In this document: piece after piece, positions 1 through 8,701 of the stretch | How positions within the stretch are numbered: the first letter of the stretch is position 1 | Layout of the letters: every line of letters starts with the position of its first letter | Assembly (NCBI GenBank): GCA_020632925.1 | Contig: JACKER010000048.1 | Span: 1 to 39,589, forward strand | DNA: 39,589 nt | Source: Alphaproteobacteria bacterium | GTDB lineage: Bacteria; Myxococcota_A; UBA796; GCA-2862545 | Direction of reading: 5' to 3' | Notes under the pieces: model-generated | Told to the model about the DNA's origin: nothing | The model's input: the letters and a program-made list of their open reading frames with translations, nothing else | The model's database searches: none | Program-made: the position numbers and the translations under genes

Positions 1-31
1 CGGCGACATCGACCTCCTCCCACGCGAGTGA
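1..31 (+). CDS. Possible 3' end of an upstream gene (partial)
   Basis: From base 2 an open frame reads GDIDLLPRE and stops with TGA at 29-31. It could be the last nine codons of a gene that begins before the window. Nothing in nine residues identifies a family, and such a short open frame occurs easily by chance in DNA this GC-rich, so this is only a possibility. Confidence 0.2.
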   Translation, partial: GDIDLLPRE

Positions 32-167
32 ACCGGGCTCGCGGCGCCGTGCTCGTCAGCTTCCGTCCAGCCCATCACCGGGCCGGTGTACCGGCGTGCC
101 TCCGCCTTCGGCAAGGGCGCGTCCTCCCGAGCGGTGCAAGCGAACTCGGTTCGATGCCTACAGCTTC

Positions 168-286
168 CCCGTGCCCGTGCCCGTACTCGTTGGTGGCGCT
201 TGCACCGACCTGAACGATCGGGCGACCGATCGTGCCGGTTCCAGCACCGCTGACGGGCACGGGCACGGGCACGGGCACGGGCACGG
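168..286. repeat. Hexanucleotide repeats arranged as a large inverted repeat
   Basis: The right arm (253-286) is five copies of ACGGGC plus ACGG. The left arm (168-184) is the complementary CCCGT(GCCCGT)2 pattern, and 17 bases of it pair perfectly with 253-269. The 68-base interval between the arms carries smaller hairpins at 192-206 (GGTG/CACC) and 214-233. The block fills most of the roughly 280-base gene-free stretch downstream of the export gene stop at 314. It could fold as a nested hairpin in RNA or extrude as a cruciform. There is no T tract, so it is not a classic intrinsic terminator. Copy number may vary by slippage. Confidence 0.6.
214..233. repeat. Perfect 8-bp inverted repeat with GCGA tetraloop
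   Basis: ACGATCGG (214-221) and CCGATCGT (226-233) are perfect inverted repeats separated by GCGA, a GNRA-type tetraloop if transcribed. It sits in the centre of the larger hexamer inverted repeat. It could be an RNA hairpin at the 3' end of the leftward export gene or an operator; the sequence does not decide. Confidence 0.45.
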
Positions 287-313
287 AAGGAGCACCGTGC
301 GCCCCACAGCCTC

Positions 314-1084
314 CTAGATCGGGCTCTCGGGGACGTGCAGCTGGTCGCCCGCGCGCAGGACGATGTCCTCGGCGCGGCCGCGGCGCACCTTGCGGAGGTT
401 CACGCGGACCTTGACGCCGTCGCGCAGGACGTACGCCGCGGACAGGTTGGCGACGGCGTTCGGACCGCCGGCGCGCGCCAGCGCCTGGCTCACCGTCATG
501 CCCTCCGCGAAGGCCAGGGCTCCCTCCTTCTGGACCGAGCCCATCACCAGCACGAGCAGGCCTTCGTCGACCGAGATGACGTCGCCCGCGAGCACGATCG
601 TGGACCCCCCCTGGGACTCGAGCTCGGCGACCGGCACCGTGATCCGCTCGTCGCCGCGGTTGATCACGATGGTCCCGTTGGACTTCTCGGACTGCACGCC
701 GCCCGCCTGGCCGAGCACCTGACGCAGGGTCGGGCTGCCGTCCTGCAGGTACACCCCGCCCGGCTTCGTGACCGCGCCGAGCACGTCCACCCGCTGCGAC
801 CGGTACTCCTCGACCTTCACGCTCACCTGGGGGTCGACGAGCACCCCGTCGAGCAGGCAGGTCCGGATGTTCTCGGTGGCCTGGGCCAGCGACACGCCCC
901 CGAGCTGGATCTTGCCGCAGTACGGGAAGGGTACGGTGTTGTCGGTGCCGACGATGAACTTGCCACCGAAGTTCTGGCCCACGACCTCGACCTGGATCGC
1001 GTCGCCCGGGCCGAGGATGTACTCCGAGGTGCCCGCGACGGCGTGTGCGGGACCTGCGAGCAACAAGATCGCAGCGATGCTCAC
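314..1084 (-). CDS. Polysaccharide export outer-membrane protein (Wza/BexD/CtrA-like)
   Basis: Predicted 256-residue secreted protein of the Poly_export/SLBB family, which forms the outer-membrane channel for capsule or exopolysaccharide. After a short signal peptide ending AGPAHA, the mature part opens with YILGPGDAIQVEV, the hallmark start of the Poly_export domain. It is followed by two SLBB-like segments, each with a V..GxVxxPG or VxxGxVxxxG turn (about residues 100-160 and 180-250). The GTG start at 1084 is chosen because a perfect GGAGGT lies 6 bases upstream and the signal peptide begins there; an open frame runs further upstream without signal character. It is shorter than Wza (about 380 residues) and lacks an obvious lipobox Cys, as in many delta-proteobacterial members. 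It is divergent from the guanylyltransferase at 1203 and belongs to the polysaccharide locus. Confidence 0.85.
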   Translation of the reverse strand: MSIAAILLLAGPAHAVAGTSEYILGPGDAIQVEVVGQNFGGKFIVGTDNTVPFPYCGKIQLGGVSLAQATENIRTCLLDGVLVDPQVSVKVEEYRSQRVDVLGAVTKPGGVYLQDGSPTLRQVLGQAGGVQSEKSNGTIVINRGDERITVPVAELESQGGSTIVLAGDVISVDEGLLVLVMGSVQKEGALAFAEGMTVSQALARAGGPNAVANLSAAYVLRDGVKVRVNLRKVRRGRAEDIVLRAGDQLHVPESPI

Positions 1085-1168
1085 GGGGAGACCTCCGGGG
1101 TTCGGACTTATTGCAGAGGACCCGCCACCGCCACTCCGCCATCCCGCCGCGGTGGGGGGCTCCGCGCG

Positions 1169-1197
1169 TTGACCCCGAAGGTGGCGTGCGGTATCGC
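1169..1197 (+). promoter_or_regulatory. Candidate sigma-70 promoter of the guanylyltransferase gene
   Basis: TTGACC at 1169-1174 matches five of six -35 bases. A 17-base spacer separates it from TATCGC at 1192-1197, which matches only three of six -10 bases. Transcription would begin at or just before the ATG at 1203, giving a leaderless or nearly leaderless mRNA. No strong Shine-Dalgarno is visible there, which fits. Found by eye. Confidence 0.3.
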
Positions 1198-1202
1198 GGG
1201 GC

Positions 1203-2384
1203 ATGTCCAAGCTCCGTCCCGTGGTGCTCTGCGGGGGCGCCGGCACCCGGCTGTGGCCGATGTCCCGTCCCGATCGCCCGAAGCCGTTGCTCCCGCTGGT
1301 GAGCGACCGGTCGCTGCTCGCGGAGACGCTGGAGCGGGTCGCGGGGTGGCAGGACCCCTGGGTGCTCTGCGGTGCGGCGCACGCCGCCGCCTTCGCCCTC
1401 GAAGCACCTGGTCACCAGCTGATCGTGGAGCCGGTCGGTCGCGGCACGGCGCCGGCGGCCGTGGTCGCGGCCTCGCTCGCCGCCGAGCACGATCCGAGCG
1501 ACATCATCGCCCTCGTCCCCGCCGACCACGCCGTGGCCCCCATCGAGGCGTTCCACGCGAGCATGGAGCGGGCGGTGGAGGCCGCTGCCGCCGGGTACCT
1601 CGTGACCTTCGGGGTGACCCCTCGCGGACCGCACACCGGCTTCGGCTGGATCGAGGCCGGCGAGGCGCTCTCCGAAGCACCCGCCGCCCGTGGGATCGGC
1701 CGCTTCGTGGAGAAGCCCGGCAGCGGGGAGGCGGAGCGGTTGTTCGCGCAAGGTGCGTTCTGGAACTCCGGCATGTTCGTGGCGCGTGCGGACCGCCTGC
1801 TCGAGGAGGCGCGCGCGTCCGTCCCCGACGTGGTCGAGGTGGTGCGGCGCTCGCTCGCGACGGCCTCCCGATCCCCGCGCGAGGTCCGGCTGGGCGACGT
1901 GTTCGAGCGCTGCGCGGACCACAGCTTCGACGTGGCCGTCATGCAACGCACCACCCGCGGGGCGATGGTGCCCGCCTCGTTCCGCTGGGCGGACGTCGGG
2001 ACCTGGGGCGCCGTCATCGAGGCCCGCGGCGGTGGCGGCGGGGTCCACGTGCTCTCGGACGGTCCGCAGGTGCGCGTGGTGGGGCACCCCGACGTGCTGG
2101 TCGCGGTCACGGGTGGAGCCGTCCTCGTCACCACGCCGGACCGCGCGAACGACTTCCGCGGGATGGTGCACGCGCCGGTGGCCGTGCTCGACGCCGGGCC
2201 GGGATGGCGCGTGGAACGGCGCCTGGTCGAGGCCGGCACCCGGTTCGAGGGCCCCGGGACGGCCGTGATCCTCGCGGGCCGCGCCGGAGAGCACGGCCCG
2301 GGCGCGTCGCTGCCCCCGGGTGCCGTCGCCAGCGAGCCGAGCACCTGGCTCGTGGCGCTCGTCGACGCCGCGATCAGCCCCTGA
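1203..2384 (+). CDS. Mannose-1-phosphate guanylyltransferase-like nucleotidyltransferase
   Basis: 393-residue NTP_transferase protein, predicted to make GDP-mannose from mannose-1-phosphate and GTP for polysaccharide synthesis. The nucleotide-binding signature GGAGTRLWPMSRPDRPKPL spans residues 11-29. PADH at 108-111 supplies the metal-binding Asp, TGFGWIE is at 147-153, and the sugar-binding EKP followed by WNSGMF is at 172-194. These are typical of ManC/CpsB guanylyltransferases. Bifunctional members are about 470-480 residues with a C-terminal cupin phosphomannose isomerase. Here only about 200 residues follow the signature and no isomerase motif is evident, so it is probably monofunctional. 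The last codons overlap the convergent dehydratase gene by 11 bases. Other hexose-1-phosphate substrates are possible. Confidence 0.85.
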   Translation: MSKLRPVVLCGGAGTRLWPMSRPDRPKPLLPLVSDRSLLAETLERVAGWQDPWVLCGAAHAAAFALEAPGHQLIVEPVGRGTAPAAVVAASLAAEHDPSDIIALVPADHAVAPIEAFHASMERAVEAAAAGYLVTFGVTPRGPHTGFGWIEAGEALSEAPAARGIGRFVEKPGSGEAERLFAQGAFWNSGMFVARADRLLEEARASVPDVVEVVRRSLATASRSPREVRLGDVFERCADHSFDVAVMQRTTRGAMVPASFRWADVGTWGAVIEARGGGGGVHVLSDGPQVRVVGHPDVLVAVTGGAVLVTTPDRANDFRGMVHAPVAVLDAGPGWRVERRLVEAGTRFEGPGTAVILAGRAGEHGPGASLPPGAVASEPSTWLVALVDAAISP

Positions 2385-4257
2385 GCGGGATGACGTTCGC
2401 CGGGCTCGGGGTCTCCTCCCGACCCACGAACTCCGGGACGATGCCCTTGAGCCCGCGGCGGACCGTGGTCGAGGTCTGATCCTCGAGGAGCTCCTCCACC
2501 GCGGCCGCGATCTGGACGTGCGGCATCGGCGGGCTCTTGCCCACGAAGATCTTCTCGTGCTGCGTGCGGTTCACGTCCTCGTCGGTCGTGGACAGCTCCT
2601 CGAACAACTTCTCGCCCGGCCGCACGCCCGTGAACTGGATCTCGACGTCGCGGTTCGGCTGAAGGCCGGAGAGGCGGATGAGGTCCTCCGCCAGCTGGAC
2701 GATGCGGACCGGCTCGCCCATGTCGAGGACGTAGATCTCGCCGCTCTTGCCCATGGCGGCGGCCTGGAGCACGAGCTGGCTCGCCTCCGGGATGGTCATG
2801 AAGTACCGCACCATGTCGGGGTGGGTGACGGTCACCGGCCCACCGCGCGCGATCTGCTCCTTGAACAGCGGGATCACGCTTCCGTTGCTGCCCAGCACGT
2901 TCCCGAACCGGACCGTGGTGAACACCGTCCGCGAGTGCTCGGCCATCGACTGGACGTACAGCTCGGCCACGCGCTTGGTGCAGCCCATGACGGAGGTGGG
3001 GTTCACGGCCTTGTCCGTGCTGATCATGACGAAGCGGGCGACGTTGTGCCGGTGGGCTGCGTCCGCCACGGCGCGCGTGCCGCCGACGTTGTTCTTCACG
3101 GCCTCGCCGGGGTTCCACTCCATCATCGGGACGTGCTTGTGCGCCGCGGCGTGCAGCACGAAGCCGGGGTGCGTCTCGGAGAACACCTGGTCGAGGCGCG
3201 CGCGGTCCGTCACGTCCGCGATCCGGGGCACGAACTCCACGTTCGGGTACCGCGCCTCGAGCTCGCGGTGGATGTGGTAGAGCGCGTTCTCGGCCTGCTC
3301 CATCAGCACGAGCCGACGCGGGTGGAAGCGCGCGATCTGGCGGCAGAGCTCCGAGCCGATGGAGCCACCCGCGCCGGTCACGAGGACCACGTCGTTGCGG
3401 ATCATGTCGGAGATCCGCTGCTGGTCCAGCTGGACCGGGTCACGGCCGAGCAGGTCCTCGATGGCGACCTCGCGGATCTGGTTGAAGGTCACCCGGCCGT
3501 CGATCAGGTGCTCCATGTCCGGCAGCGTCCGCACGGACACGCCGTGACGCGAGACGCTGTCGATGATGCGCCGCATCTCCTTGCCCGTGGCGGTCGGGAT
3601 CGCGATGACGACCTCGGTCACGCCGAGCTCCTCGATGAGGCGGCTCGCCTCCTCGATCCGACCCACCACGCGCACGCCGTGGACCGTCATGCCCCACTTC
3701 AGGGGCGCGTCGTCGAGGAAGCCGACGGGCACGACGCCCGGCATGTTCCGGTTCACCTCGCGCAGCAGCATCTCGCCGGCGTCACCGGCGCCCACGATCA
3801 GCAGACGCCGGAGGTCCTGCTTCTCGGGGATCTCGATGCGGCGCGCGGTGGTCGCGACGGCGCGCACCGAGAGCCGCAGCCCGGCGGCCAGGCCGATCGC
3901 GAGCATGGGCTCCGCGAGGAAGACCGAGCGGGGGAACGGGTTGGGCCCGATGGCGAGCACCGCCAGCGCGAAGACGCCCGTGGAGAGCAGGGTCGCCTTG
4001 AGCAGATCCTCGAGATCCCGCTGGCCGGTGTACTTCCACATCCCCTGGAACAGGCCGTACCAGGCGAACGCGCCGAGTCGCGCGACGATCAGCGGCAGCA
4101 CCCAGAGGGCATACGACCAGCTGCGCCAGGCCTCGGGGATCGTGAAGTCGAAGCGCAGCAGGAAGGCGCCGACGTACGCCCCGACCCACAGGACGCAGTG
4201 GGCCAGCACCACGAGAGGCCGCCGATACTGCAGCAGGAGGTTGGACAGACGGTTCAT
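2374..4257 (-). CDS. Membrane-bound UDP-sugar 4,6-dehydratase (WbpM/PglF/CapD-like)
   Basis: 627-residue polysaccharide biosynthesis protein. About four transmembrane helices (roughly 13-35, 47-70, 88-106, 112-135) precede a Rossmann-like domain with VGAGDAGEMLL (155-165). The catalytic extended SDR domain follows, with VTGAGGSIGSELCRQI (293-308), STDKAVNPTSVMGCTK (413-428) and VRPGEKLFEEL (545-555). The usual SDR catalytic Tyr is replaced by Met424, with Lys428 kept, as in the long WbpM/PglF branch. That branch converts UDP-GlcNAc to the 4-keto-6-deoxy sugar that leads to QuiNAc, FucNAc or bacillosamine. ATG 4257 is chosen; an in-frame GTG two codons upstream (4263) is an alternative. It is divergent from the GT4 gene, with 47 bases between. 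Confidence 0.9.
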   Translation of the reverse strand: MNRLSNLLLQYRRPLVVLAHCVLWVGAYVGAFLLRFDFTIPEAWRSWSYALWVLPLIVARLGAFAWYGLFQGMWKYTGQRDLEDLLKATLLSTGVFALAVLAIGPNPFPRSVFLAEPMLAIGLAAGLRLSVRAVATTARRIEIPEKQDLRRLLIVGAGDAGEMLLREVNRNMPGVVPVGFLDDAPLKWGMTVHGVRVVGRIEEASRLIEELGVTEVVIAIPTATGKEMRRIIDSVSRHGVSVRTLPDMEHLIDGRVTFNQIREVAIEDLLGRDPVQLDQQRISDMIRNDVVLVTGAGGSIGSELCRQIARFHPRRLVLMEQAENALYHIHRELEARYPNVEFVPRIADVTDRARLDQVFSETHPGFVLHAAAHKHVPMMEWNPGEAVKNNVGGTRAVADAAHRHNVARFVMISTDKAVNPTSVMGCTKRVAELYVQSMAEHSRTVFTTVRFGNVLGSNGSVIPLFKEQIARGGPVTVTHPDMVRYFMTIPEASQLVLQAAAMGKSGEIYVLDMGEPVRIVQLAEDLIRLSGLQPNRDVEIQFTGVRPGEKLFEELSTTDEDVNRTQHEKIFVGKSPPMPHVQIAAAVEELLEDQTSTTVRRGLKGIVPEFVGREETPSPANVIPLRG

Positions 4258-4304
4258 GCTCACCCCGCGCCGCACATGGATAACTGGCCGATCGGGTAGC
4301 TCGC

Positions 4305-5309
4305 ATGGTCGAACCTGCCAACGGTGTGCTCGTCGTCTCTCCGGGCGGCGAAGGGGGCGTGGCCTCCGCGGTGCGCGCGGTCCTGCCGGAGCTCCCGGAG
4401 GTCCGGTGGATGCCCGTGGGACGCGGTATCGGCGATCGCCTGGGGTGGGGTAGGGCGATCGCGGCACGCCGGGCGGCGTGGGATGCCGAGGTCGTCCACG
4501 TCCACCCGTCGTTCCGGTGGCGCGCCCTGCCGCGCGATCTGGCCGTCGCCTCCGGATCCCGCGGGGGACGTGTGATCCACCTGCACGGGTACGACGAGCG
4601 TTGGCTGGACCGGTTCGCGCGGTCCCGGACGTGGTCGCACGCCCTGAGACGCGCGCTGGGGGACGCCGTGGTCGCCTCGGCCTCCTCGCGGCTGGCCAGC
4701 GCCCTGGGTGGGTTGGGGATCGGGGCGGAGGTGGTGCCCAACGCGGTCCGGCTCGCCGACCTTCCCGCGCATCGTCATCCGGCGCCCGACGAGGTCCTGT
4801 TCCTGGGGCGTCTGGCCCCCGGCAAGGGCGCGGAGCTGCTCGTCGAGGCGGCTCGCGGCGCCGACTTCGTCGTGACGATCGCCGGTACGGGACCGCTGGC
4901 GACCGCGCTCCGCGCGCGCGCCCCTGCGAACGTCCGGTTCGTCGGCTGGGCGGACGCCGAGGCCCGCGCGGCCCTGCTGGCGCGTGCCACGTTGCTGGCG
5001 CTGCCGTCCGAGGGCGAGGCCTCCCCGGTGGCGGTGGTCGAGGCCCTCGCTTGCGGGCTGCCCGTCGTCGCCTCGCCGGTCGGTGACGTGGCGGAGCTGG
5101 TGGGGGACGCGGGCGTGCTGGTGTCCGATCGGGATCCCGCTGCCTGGCGTCGCGCGTTGACCCACGCGCTGGCGTCGCCACCACCGACCGCGGTGGTGCA
5201 GGCCGCGACCCGGGAGCGGGTGGATCCCGCCCAGGTGGCTGCGCGCTGGCGGACCCTCCACGCCGCGGCGCGTCAGGAGCGACGGAGGGAGGCTCGGATC
5301 TGGCGGTAG
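4305..5309 (+). CDS. Family 4 glycosyltransferase
   Basis: 334-residue cytoplasmic glycosyltransferase of the GT-B fold. The N-terminal acceptor half begins with LVVSPGGEGGVASAV, the glycine-rich loop of GT4 enzymes, and includes VVHVHPSFRWRA and HLHGYDERW. The donor half has the usual order: VVPNAVRL, LFLGRLAPGKGAELL, TIAGTGPL, VRFVGWAD and the E-x7-E region SEGEASPVAVVEALACGLPVVAS. The two Glu of that last motif normally contact the nucleotide-sugar. Length and motifs are complete. The sugar transferred cannot be read from sequence. The 3' end overlaps the convergent flippase gene by 37 bases. It likely adds one residue of the repeat unit made by the surrounding genes. Confidence 0.88.
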   Translation: MVEPANGVLVVSPGGEGGVASAVRAVLPELPEVRWMPVGRGIGDRLGWGRAIAARRAAWDAEVVHVHPSFRWRALPRDLAVASGSRGGRVIHLHGYDERWLDRFARSRTWSHALRRALGDAVVASASSRLASALGGLGIGAEVVPNAVRLADLPAHRHPAPDEVLFLGRLAPGKGAELLVEAARGADFVVTIAGTGPLATALRARAPANVRFVGWADAEARAALLARATLLALPSEGEASPVAVVEALACGLPVVASPVGDVAELVGDAGVLVSDRDPAAWRRALTHALASPPPTAVVQAATRERVDPAQVAARWRTLHAAARQERRREARIWR

Positions 5310-6712
5310 CTGCCGGCGACGGTGAGTGCGGTCAGCACGGCGCCGAGCCCCATCGCGCCGAGCGGAGCCACGGTGCTGGCGGCGAGCACGGTCGTGCAGG
5401 CGAGCATCAGCGCACCCCCGATCGCCAGGTTCTTCCGACGCGGGCGGTACCCGATCATCCGCCGGGTGAGGACCTGGTAGAGCACGAGGGTCACGCCGCT
5501 CGCGAGCGTGAAGGCGGCACCGGCCGAGGCCACGCCGAAGGTGGTCAGCGTCGCCGCGAGGCAGGCGAGGTAGGCAACGTTCCACAGGAGCTGGGCCCCG
5601 AGGTAGAGCGTCCCGCGACCCTTGGCGATGAGCACGAAGCCCATGGGCCAGGTCATCAGCCGCAGGGCATCCCCGAGGATCTGCAGCCGGAGCATGTCGG
5701 CCGCGGGCTCGAAGTGGGCCGAATAGAGCAGGGTGAGCACCCAGGGAGCGAAGGCCATCATCGCGAGCAGGACTGGCGCCCCGACGAGCAGCGCCACCTC
5801 CATCTGCTCGTCCACCAGCACCACGGCGCGGTCGTGGTCCTCGATGGTGGACACCAGACGCGGGTAGTAGTCGGCGCTCATCGCGCCCAGCACGAAGCCC
5901 ACGTAGGTCGAGGCGATCGTCCACGCGGCCTGGAAGTGGCCGCTGGCGTCCAGATCGATCCAGTGGACGATCAGCGCGCGGGTCGCGAGCTGCGCGCCGG
6001 TGTTCACCAGCGCCGCCCCCATGAACGGCACGCCGACGCGGATCATCTCGCGGGCCTGCTCGACCGCCACCGAGGTGGAGAAGGGGGCAGAGACCTCGCT
6101 CCCTCGCTGGTTGTAGAGGAAGCCCGCCGCTGCCGCCGCTGCCGGCGTGGTCAGCGTGAACAGCAGGATCCCGTCCTCGCCCCAGGACAGGACCGAGAGG
6201 ATGCCGGCGATCGCGCTCCCGAGCGCACCCACGATCGAGACCGTCGCGAGCTCGCGGATGCGTCGCTGACCCTGGAGGACGGCGCCCTGCGAGGTCGAGA
6301 ACAGCGCCAGGAAGACGGCGAGCCCGAGCCAGCCGATGGCGCCCGCGTGGTCGGGCGTGTCGGTCAGGTAGACGGACAGCGGCTCGCGGAAGAGCGCGAT
6401 CAGCACGCCGGCGACGCCGCCCGAGACCACCGAGAACGCCATCAGCGTCTGGCGGACGGTCCCGGCGTGCTCGGTGCCGCCGGCCGCCGCGATCTGGCGG
6501 ACGCCGCTGCTGCCCACGCCGAGCCCGGCGACCACGGACGCCGTGGTGACGAGGTTGGTGTAGACGCCCATCAGGCCGACGCCAGCCGGACCCACGACGA
6601 TCGCCAGCACCTTCAGCTTGACGACGCCGATGAGGACCCGGGTGGCGGTGCTGCCGCCGATCATCACCGTGGAGCGGAGGAGGTCGCGGTAGGAGCTGCC
6701 GCTCTCGCTCAC
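5273..6712 (-). CDS. Wzx-like lipid-linked oligosaccharide flippase
   Basis: 479-residue polytopic membrane protein with about 12-14 predicted helices, resembling the polysaccharide/MOP flippase group (Wzx/RfbX). The N-terminus has GGSTATRVLIGVVKLKVLA followed by GPAGVGLMGVYTNLV, the pattern of these transporters. It would flip the undecaprenyl-linked repeat unit to the periplasm. The GTG start at 6712 overlaps the stop of the upstream GT2 gene in the four-base GTGA, indicating translational coupling; the open frame extends far upstream but overlaps the GT2 gene there. It is the last gene of the leftward operon rmlA-like, rmlB, GT2, wzx-like. The exact substrate is unknown. Confidence 0.85.
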   Translation of the reverse strand: MSESGSSYRDLLRSTVMIGGSTATRVLIGVVKLKVLAIVVGPAGVGLMGVYTNLVTTASVVAGLGVGSSGVRQIAAAGGTEHAGTVRQTLMAFSVVSGGVAGVLIALFREPLSVYLTDTPDHAGAIGWLGLAVFLALFSTSQGAVLQGQRRIRELATVSIVGALGSAIAGILSVLSWGEDGILLFTLTTPAAAAAAGFLYNQRGSEVSAPFSTSVAVEQAREMIRVGVPFMGAALVNTGAQLATRALIVHWIDLDASGHFQAAWTIASTYVGFVLGAMSADYYPRLVSTIEDHDRAVVLVDEQMEVALLVGAPVLLAMMAFAPWVLTLLYSAHFEPAADMLRLQILGDALRLMTWPMGFVLIAKGRGTLYLGAQLLWNVAYLACLAATLTTFGVASAGAAFTLASGVTLVLYQVLTRRMIGYRPRRKNLAIGGALMLACTTVLAASTVAPLGAMGLGAVLTALTVAGSYRQIRASLRRS

Positions 6713-7677
6713 GCCAGCCCGAGCGCCGTGGACGTGACCACGACCGCCTTGCGCGCTGGTGCGGGCCACCCCGAGGCGACCCGCAACGCCGCCCGCCCGC
6801 GACGCGAGAACAGCTCCGTCACGGTCGGGTGTCGCAGCAACGCGGCGGGTGCCTGCAGCTCGCTCCAGTACTGCAGGATGCGCGCGCGGAGGAAGGTACG
6901 GAGGTACCGATCGAGCGCGGCCCGTCGCGCCGGGGCCAGGTCCGCCCCGAAGGCCCGGATCCTCCCCCACATCTCGAGGAACCGGAGGTCCGCCTCCTTC
7001 GCGGCCGTGCGCGTCAGGCCCGAGTCCACGGCCACGTGGTAGACGGCGACCGCCTCGCCGACGTAGCCGACGCGGGGGTGGGCGCAGGCGAGCTTCACCC
7101 ACACCTCCTTGTCCTCGCCACGCGACAGCCCGACGGGGAAGCGGCACGCGGGCACCAGGCAGTCCCGGTGCGCCACGACCGTGACGGTGTGCACGTTGAG
7201 TCCGTCGCCCATCGCCTCGAGCGCGTCGTCGAGGACGCCCGTGTCCGCGTACCGGACGAGCCGGTCTCCCGCGCGACGGAGCCGGCCGCCCTCGGGGACC
7301 CGCTCGACGAAGGCCGAGCAGGACCAGCGCGCGTCGGGGTGGGCGGCGTGCAGGGCGTGGTGACGCTCGAGCTTCTCGGGCAGCCACTCGTCGTCGGCGT
7401 CGAGGAACGCGATCCAGGTCCCGCGCGCCTCCTCGATCCCACGGTTCCGTGCGGCCGAGACGCCGGCGTTCGCCTGACGCACGAGCCGGACGCGCGGATC
7501 GTCGATCGCGGCGACGATGTCGGGGCCTGCATCCGTCGAGCCGTCGTCGACCACGACGACCTCGAGGTCGGCCCAGGTCTGCGCGAGGACCCCGGCGAGT
7601 GTCCTCGCGATGTACGCGGCCTTGTCGTACAGCGGGATCACGACGCTGAAGGTGGGTCCACCCGCGCCCGCCGTCAT
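6709..7677 (-). CDS. Family 2 glycosyltransferase
   Basis: 322-residue GT-A glycosyltransferase. SVVIPLYDKAAYIARTL opens the fold, VVVVDDGSTD gives the nucleotide-binding Asp pair and FLDADDEWL is the metal-binding DxD. The C-terminal third contains SRGEDKEVWVKLA, an acidic motif common in GT2 acceptor regions, and then helical sequence. It probably acts on lipid-linked intermediates at the inner membrane face. It starts 4 bases after the stop of rmlB and overlaps the flippase gene by 4 bases, so it is in the middle of a tightly coupled operon. Donor and acceptor sugars cannot be assigned. Confidence 0.88.
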   Translation of the reverse strand: MTAGAGGPTFSVVIPLYDKAAYIARTLAGVLAQTWADLEVVVVDDGSTDAGPDIVAAIDDPRVRLVRQANAGVSAARNRGIEEARGTWIAFLDADDEWLPEKLERHHALHAAHPDARWSCSAFVERVPEGGRLRRAGDRLVRYADTGVLDDALEAMGDGLNVHTVTVVAHRDCLVPACRFPVGLSRGEDKEVWVKLACAHPRVGYVGEAVAVYHVAVDSGLTRTAAKEADLRFLEMWGRIRAFGADLAPARRAALDRYLRTFLRARILQYWSELQAPAALLRHPTVTELFSRRGRAALRVASGWPAPARKAVVVTSTALGLA

Positions 7678-7681
7678 CGGC

Positions 7682-8701
7682 TCACGCGAACCGCGGCAGG
7701 TACCACCGCACGGTCTCGCGCAGCCCCTCGTCGAAGCTGCGCGCAGCAGACCAGCCGAGCGCGCGGGTCTTCGAGCCGTCCACGCCGTACCGCCGGTCGT
7801 GTCCGGGCCGATCGGTGACGAAGCTGATCAGGCCGAGGATCTCCTCGGTCGGCGCGCCGATCTCCTCGGCGACCACGCGGCAGAGGATGCGCACGAGATC
7901 GAGGTTCTTCCGTTCGTTGTCCGCGCCCACGAGGTACGTCTCGCCCTGCTCGCCCCGGCGGACGATGGCGTCGATCGCGGTGCAGTGGTCGGCGACGTGC
8001 AGCCAGTCGCGCACGTTCTCGCCCTTGCCGTAGACCGGGATCGGCCGACGCTCGACGCAGGAGCGGATGACCACGGGGATCAGCTTCTCCGGGTGCTGGC
8101 GGGGGCCGTAGTTGTTGCTGCAGTTCGACAGCGTGACCGGCAGGCCGTACGTCCGGGCCCAGGCCCGCACCAGGTGGTCCGAGGCGGCCTTGCTCGCGCT
8201 GTACGGCGAGCTCGGGCGGTAGGGCGTGTCCTCGGTGAACGGCGGATCCTCGGGTCCGAGATCGCCGTACACCTCGTCGGTCGAGACGTGGTGGAAGCGA
8301 CGGGTGCGGCCCGCGGCCCCGCCCGCGTCGAGCCACCAGGCGCGCGCCGCCTCGAGGAGGGTGTACGTCCCGACGATGTTCGACTGCACGAACGCCGCCG
8401 GGCCGGTGATCGAGCGGTCGACGTGCGACTCGGCGGCGAGGTGGACGATCGTGTCGACGTCGTGCTCGCGGAGCAGCCGGTCGACGAGCTCCCGGTCCGC
8501 GATGTCTCCCTCGACCAGCACGTGCCGGGAAGGGTCCGCCAGGCCCTCGAGGTGCCCACGATCCGCCGCGTACGTCATCACGTCCAGGTTCACGAGCCGC
8601 AGCTCGGGGTCGGACGCGATCAGGTGATGGACCAGGTTGCTGCCGATGAACCCGGCGCCGCCCGTCAGCAGGATCGACCGCGGGCGGTGCACGTCAGCCA
8701 T
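7682..8701 (-). CDS. rmlB: dTDP-glucose 4,6-dehydratase
   Basis: 339-residue extended SDR enzyme that converts dTDP-glucose to dTDP-4-keto-6-deoxyglucose, the second step toward dTDP-rhamnose and related sugars. It has the NAD-binding GGAGFIGS (14-21), the dehydratase Asp-Glu pair in TDEVYG (141-146) and the Tyr167/Lys171 dyad in YSASK. It also has NNYGPRQHPEKLIP and GENVRDWLHVADH. Length and all key residues match RmlB. Its ATG overlaps the end of the rmlA-like gene by 8 bases. rmlC and rmlD are not in the window, so the final sugar may be completed elsewhere or be a different 6-deoxy sugar. Confidence 0.93.
   Translation of the reverse strand: MADVHRPRSILLTGGAGFIGSNLVHHLIASDPELRLVNLDVMTYAADRGHLEGLADPSRHVLVEGDIADRELVDRLLREHDVDTIVHLAAESHVDRSITGPAAFVQSNIVGTYTLLEAARAWWLDAGGAAGRTRRFHHVSTDEVYGDLGPEDPPFTEDTPYRPSSPYSASKAASDHLVRAWARTYGLPVTLSNCSNNYGPRQHPEKLIPVVIRSCVERRPIPVYGKGENVRDWLHVADHCTAIDAIVRRGEQGETYLVGADNERKNLDLVRILCRVVAEEIGAPTEEILGLISFVTDRPGHDRRYGVDGSKTRALGWSAARSFDEGLRETVRWYLPRFA

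Noticed and set aside
168..286. CRISPR array
   Set aside because: Units are 6 bases with no spacers, arranged as an inverted hexamer repeat. No cas genes.
75..2294. Very long open frames opposite or out of phase with real genes (also 13470-16097 plus strand, 18161-20968, 24781-26079)
   Set aside because: Their sequences are Arg/Ala/Pro/Gly-rich without domain motifs, and they overlay genes with clear catalytic motifs. They are GC-driven shadow frames.
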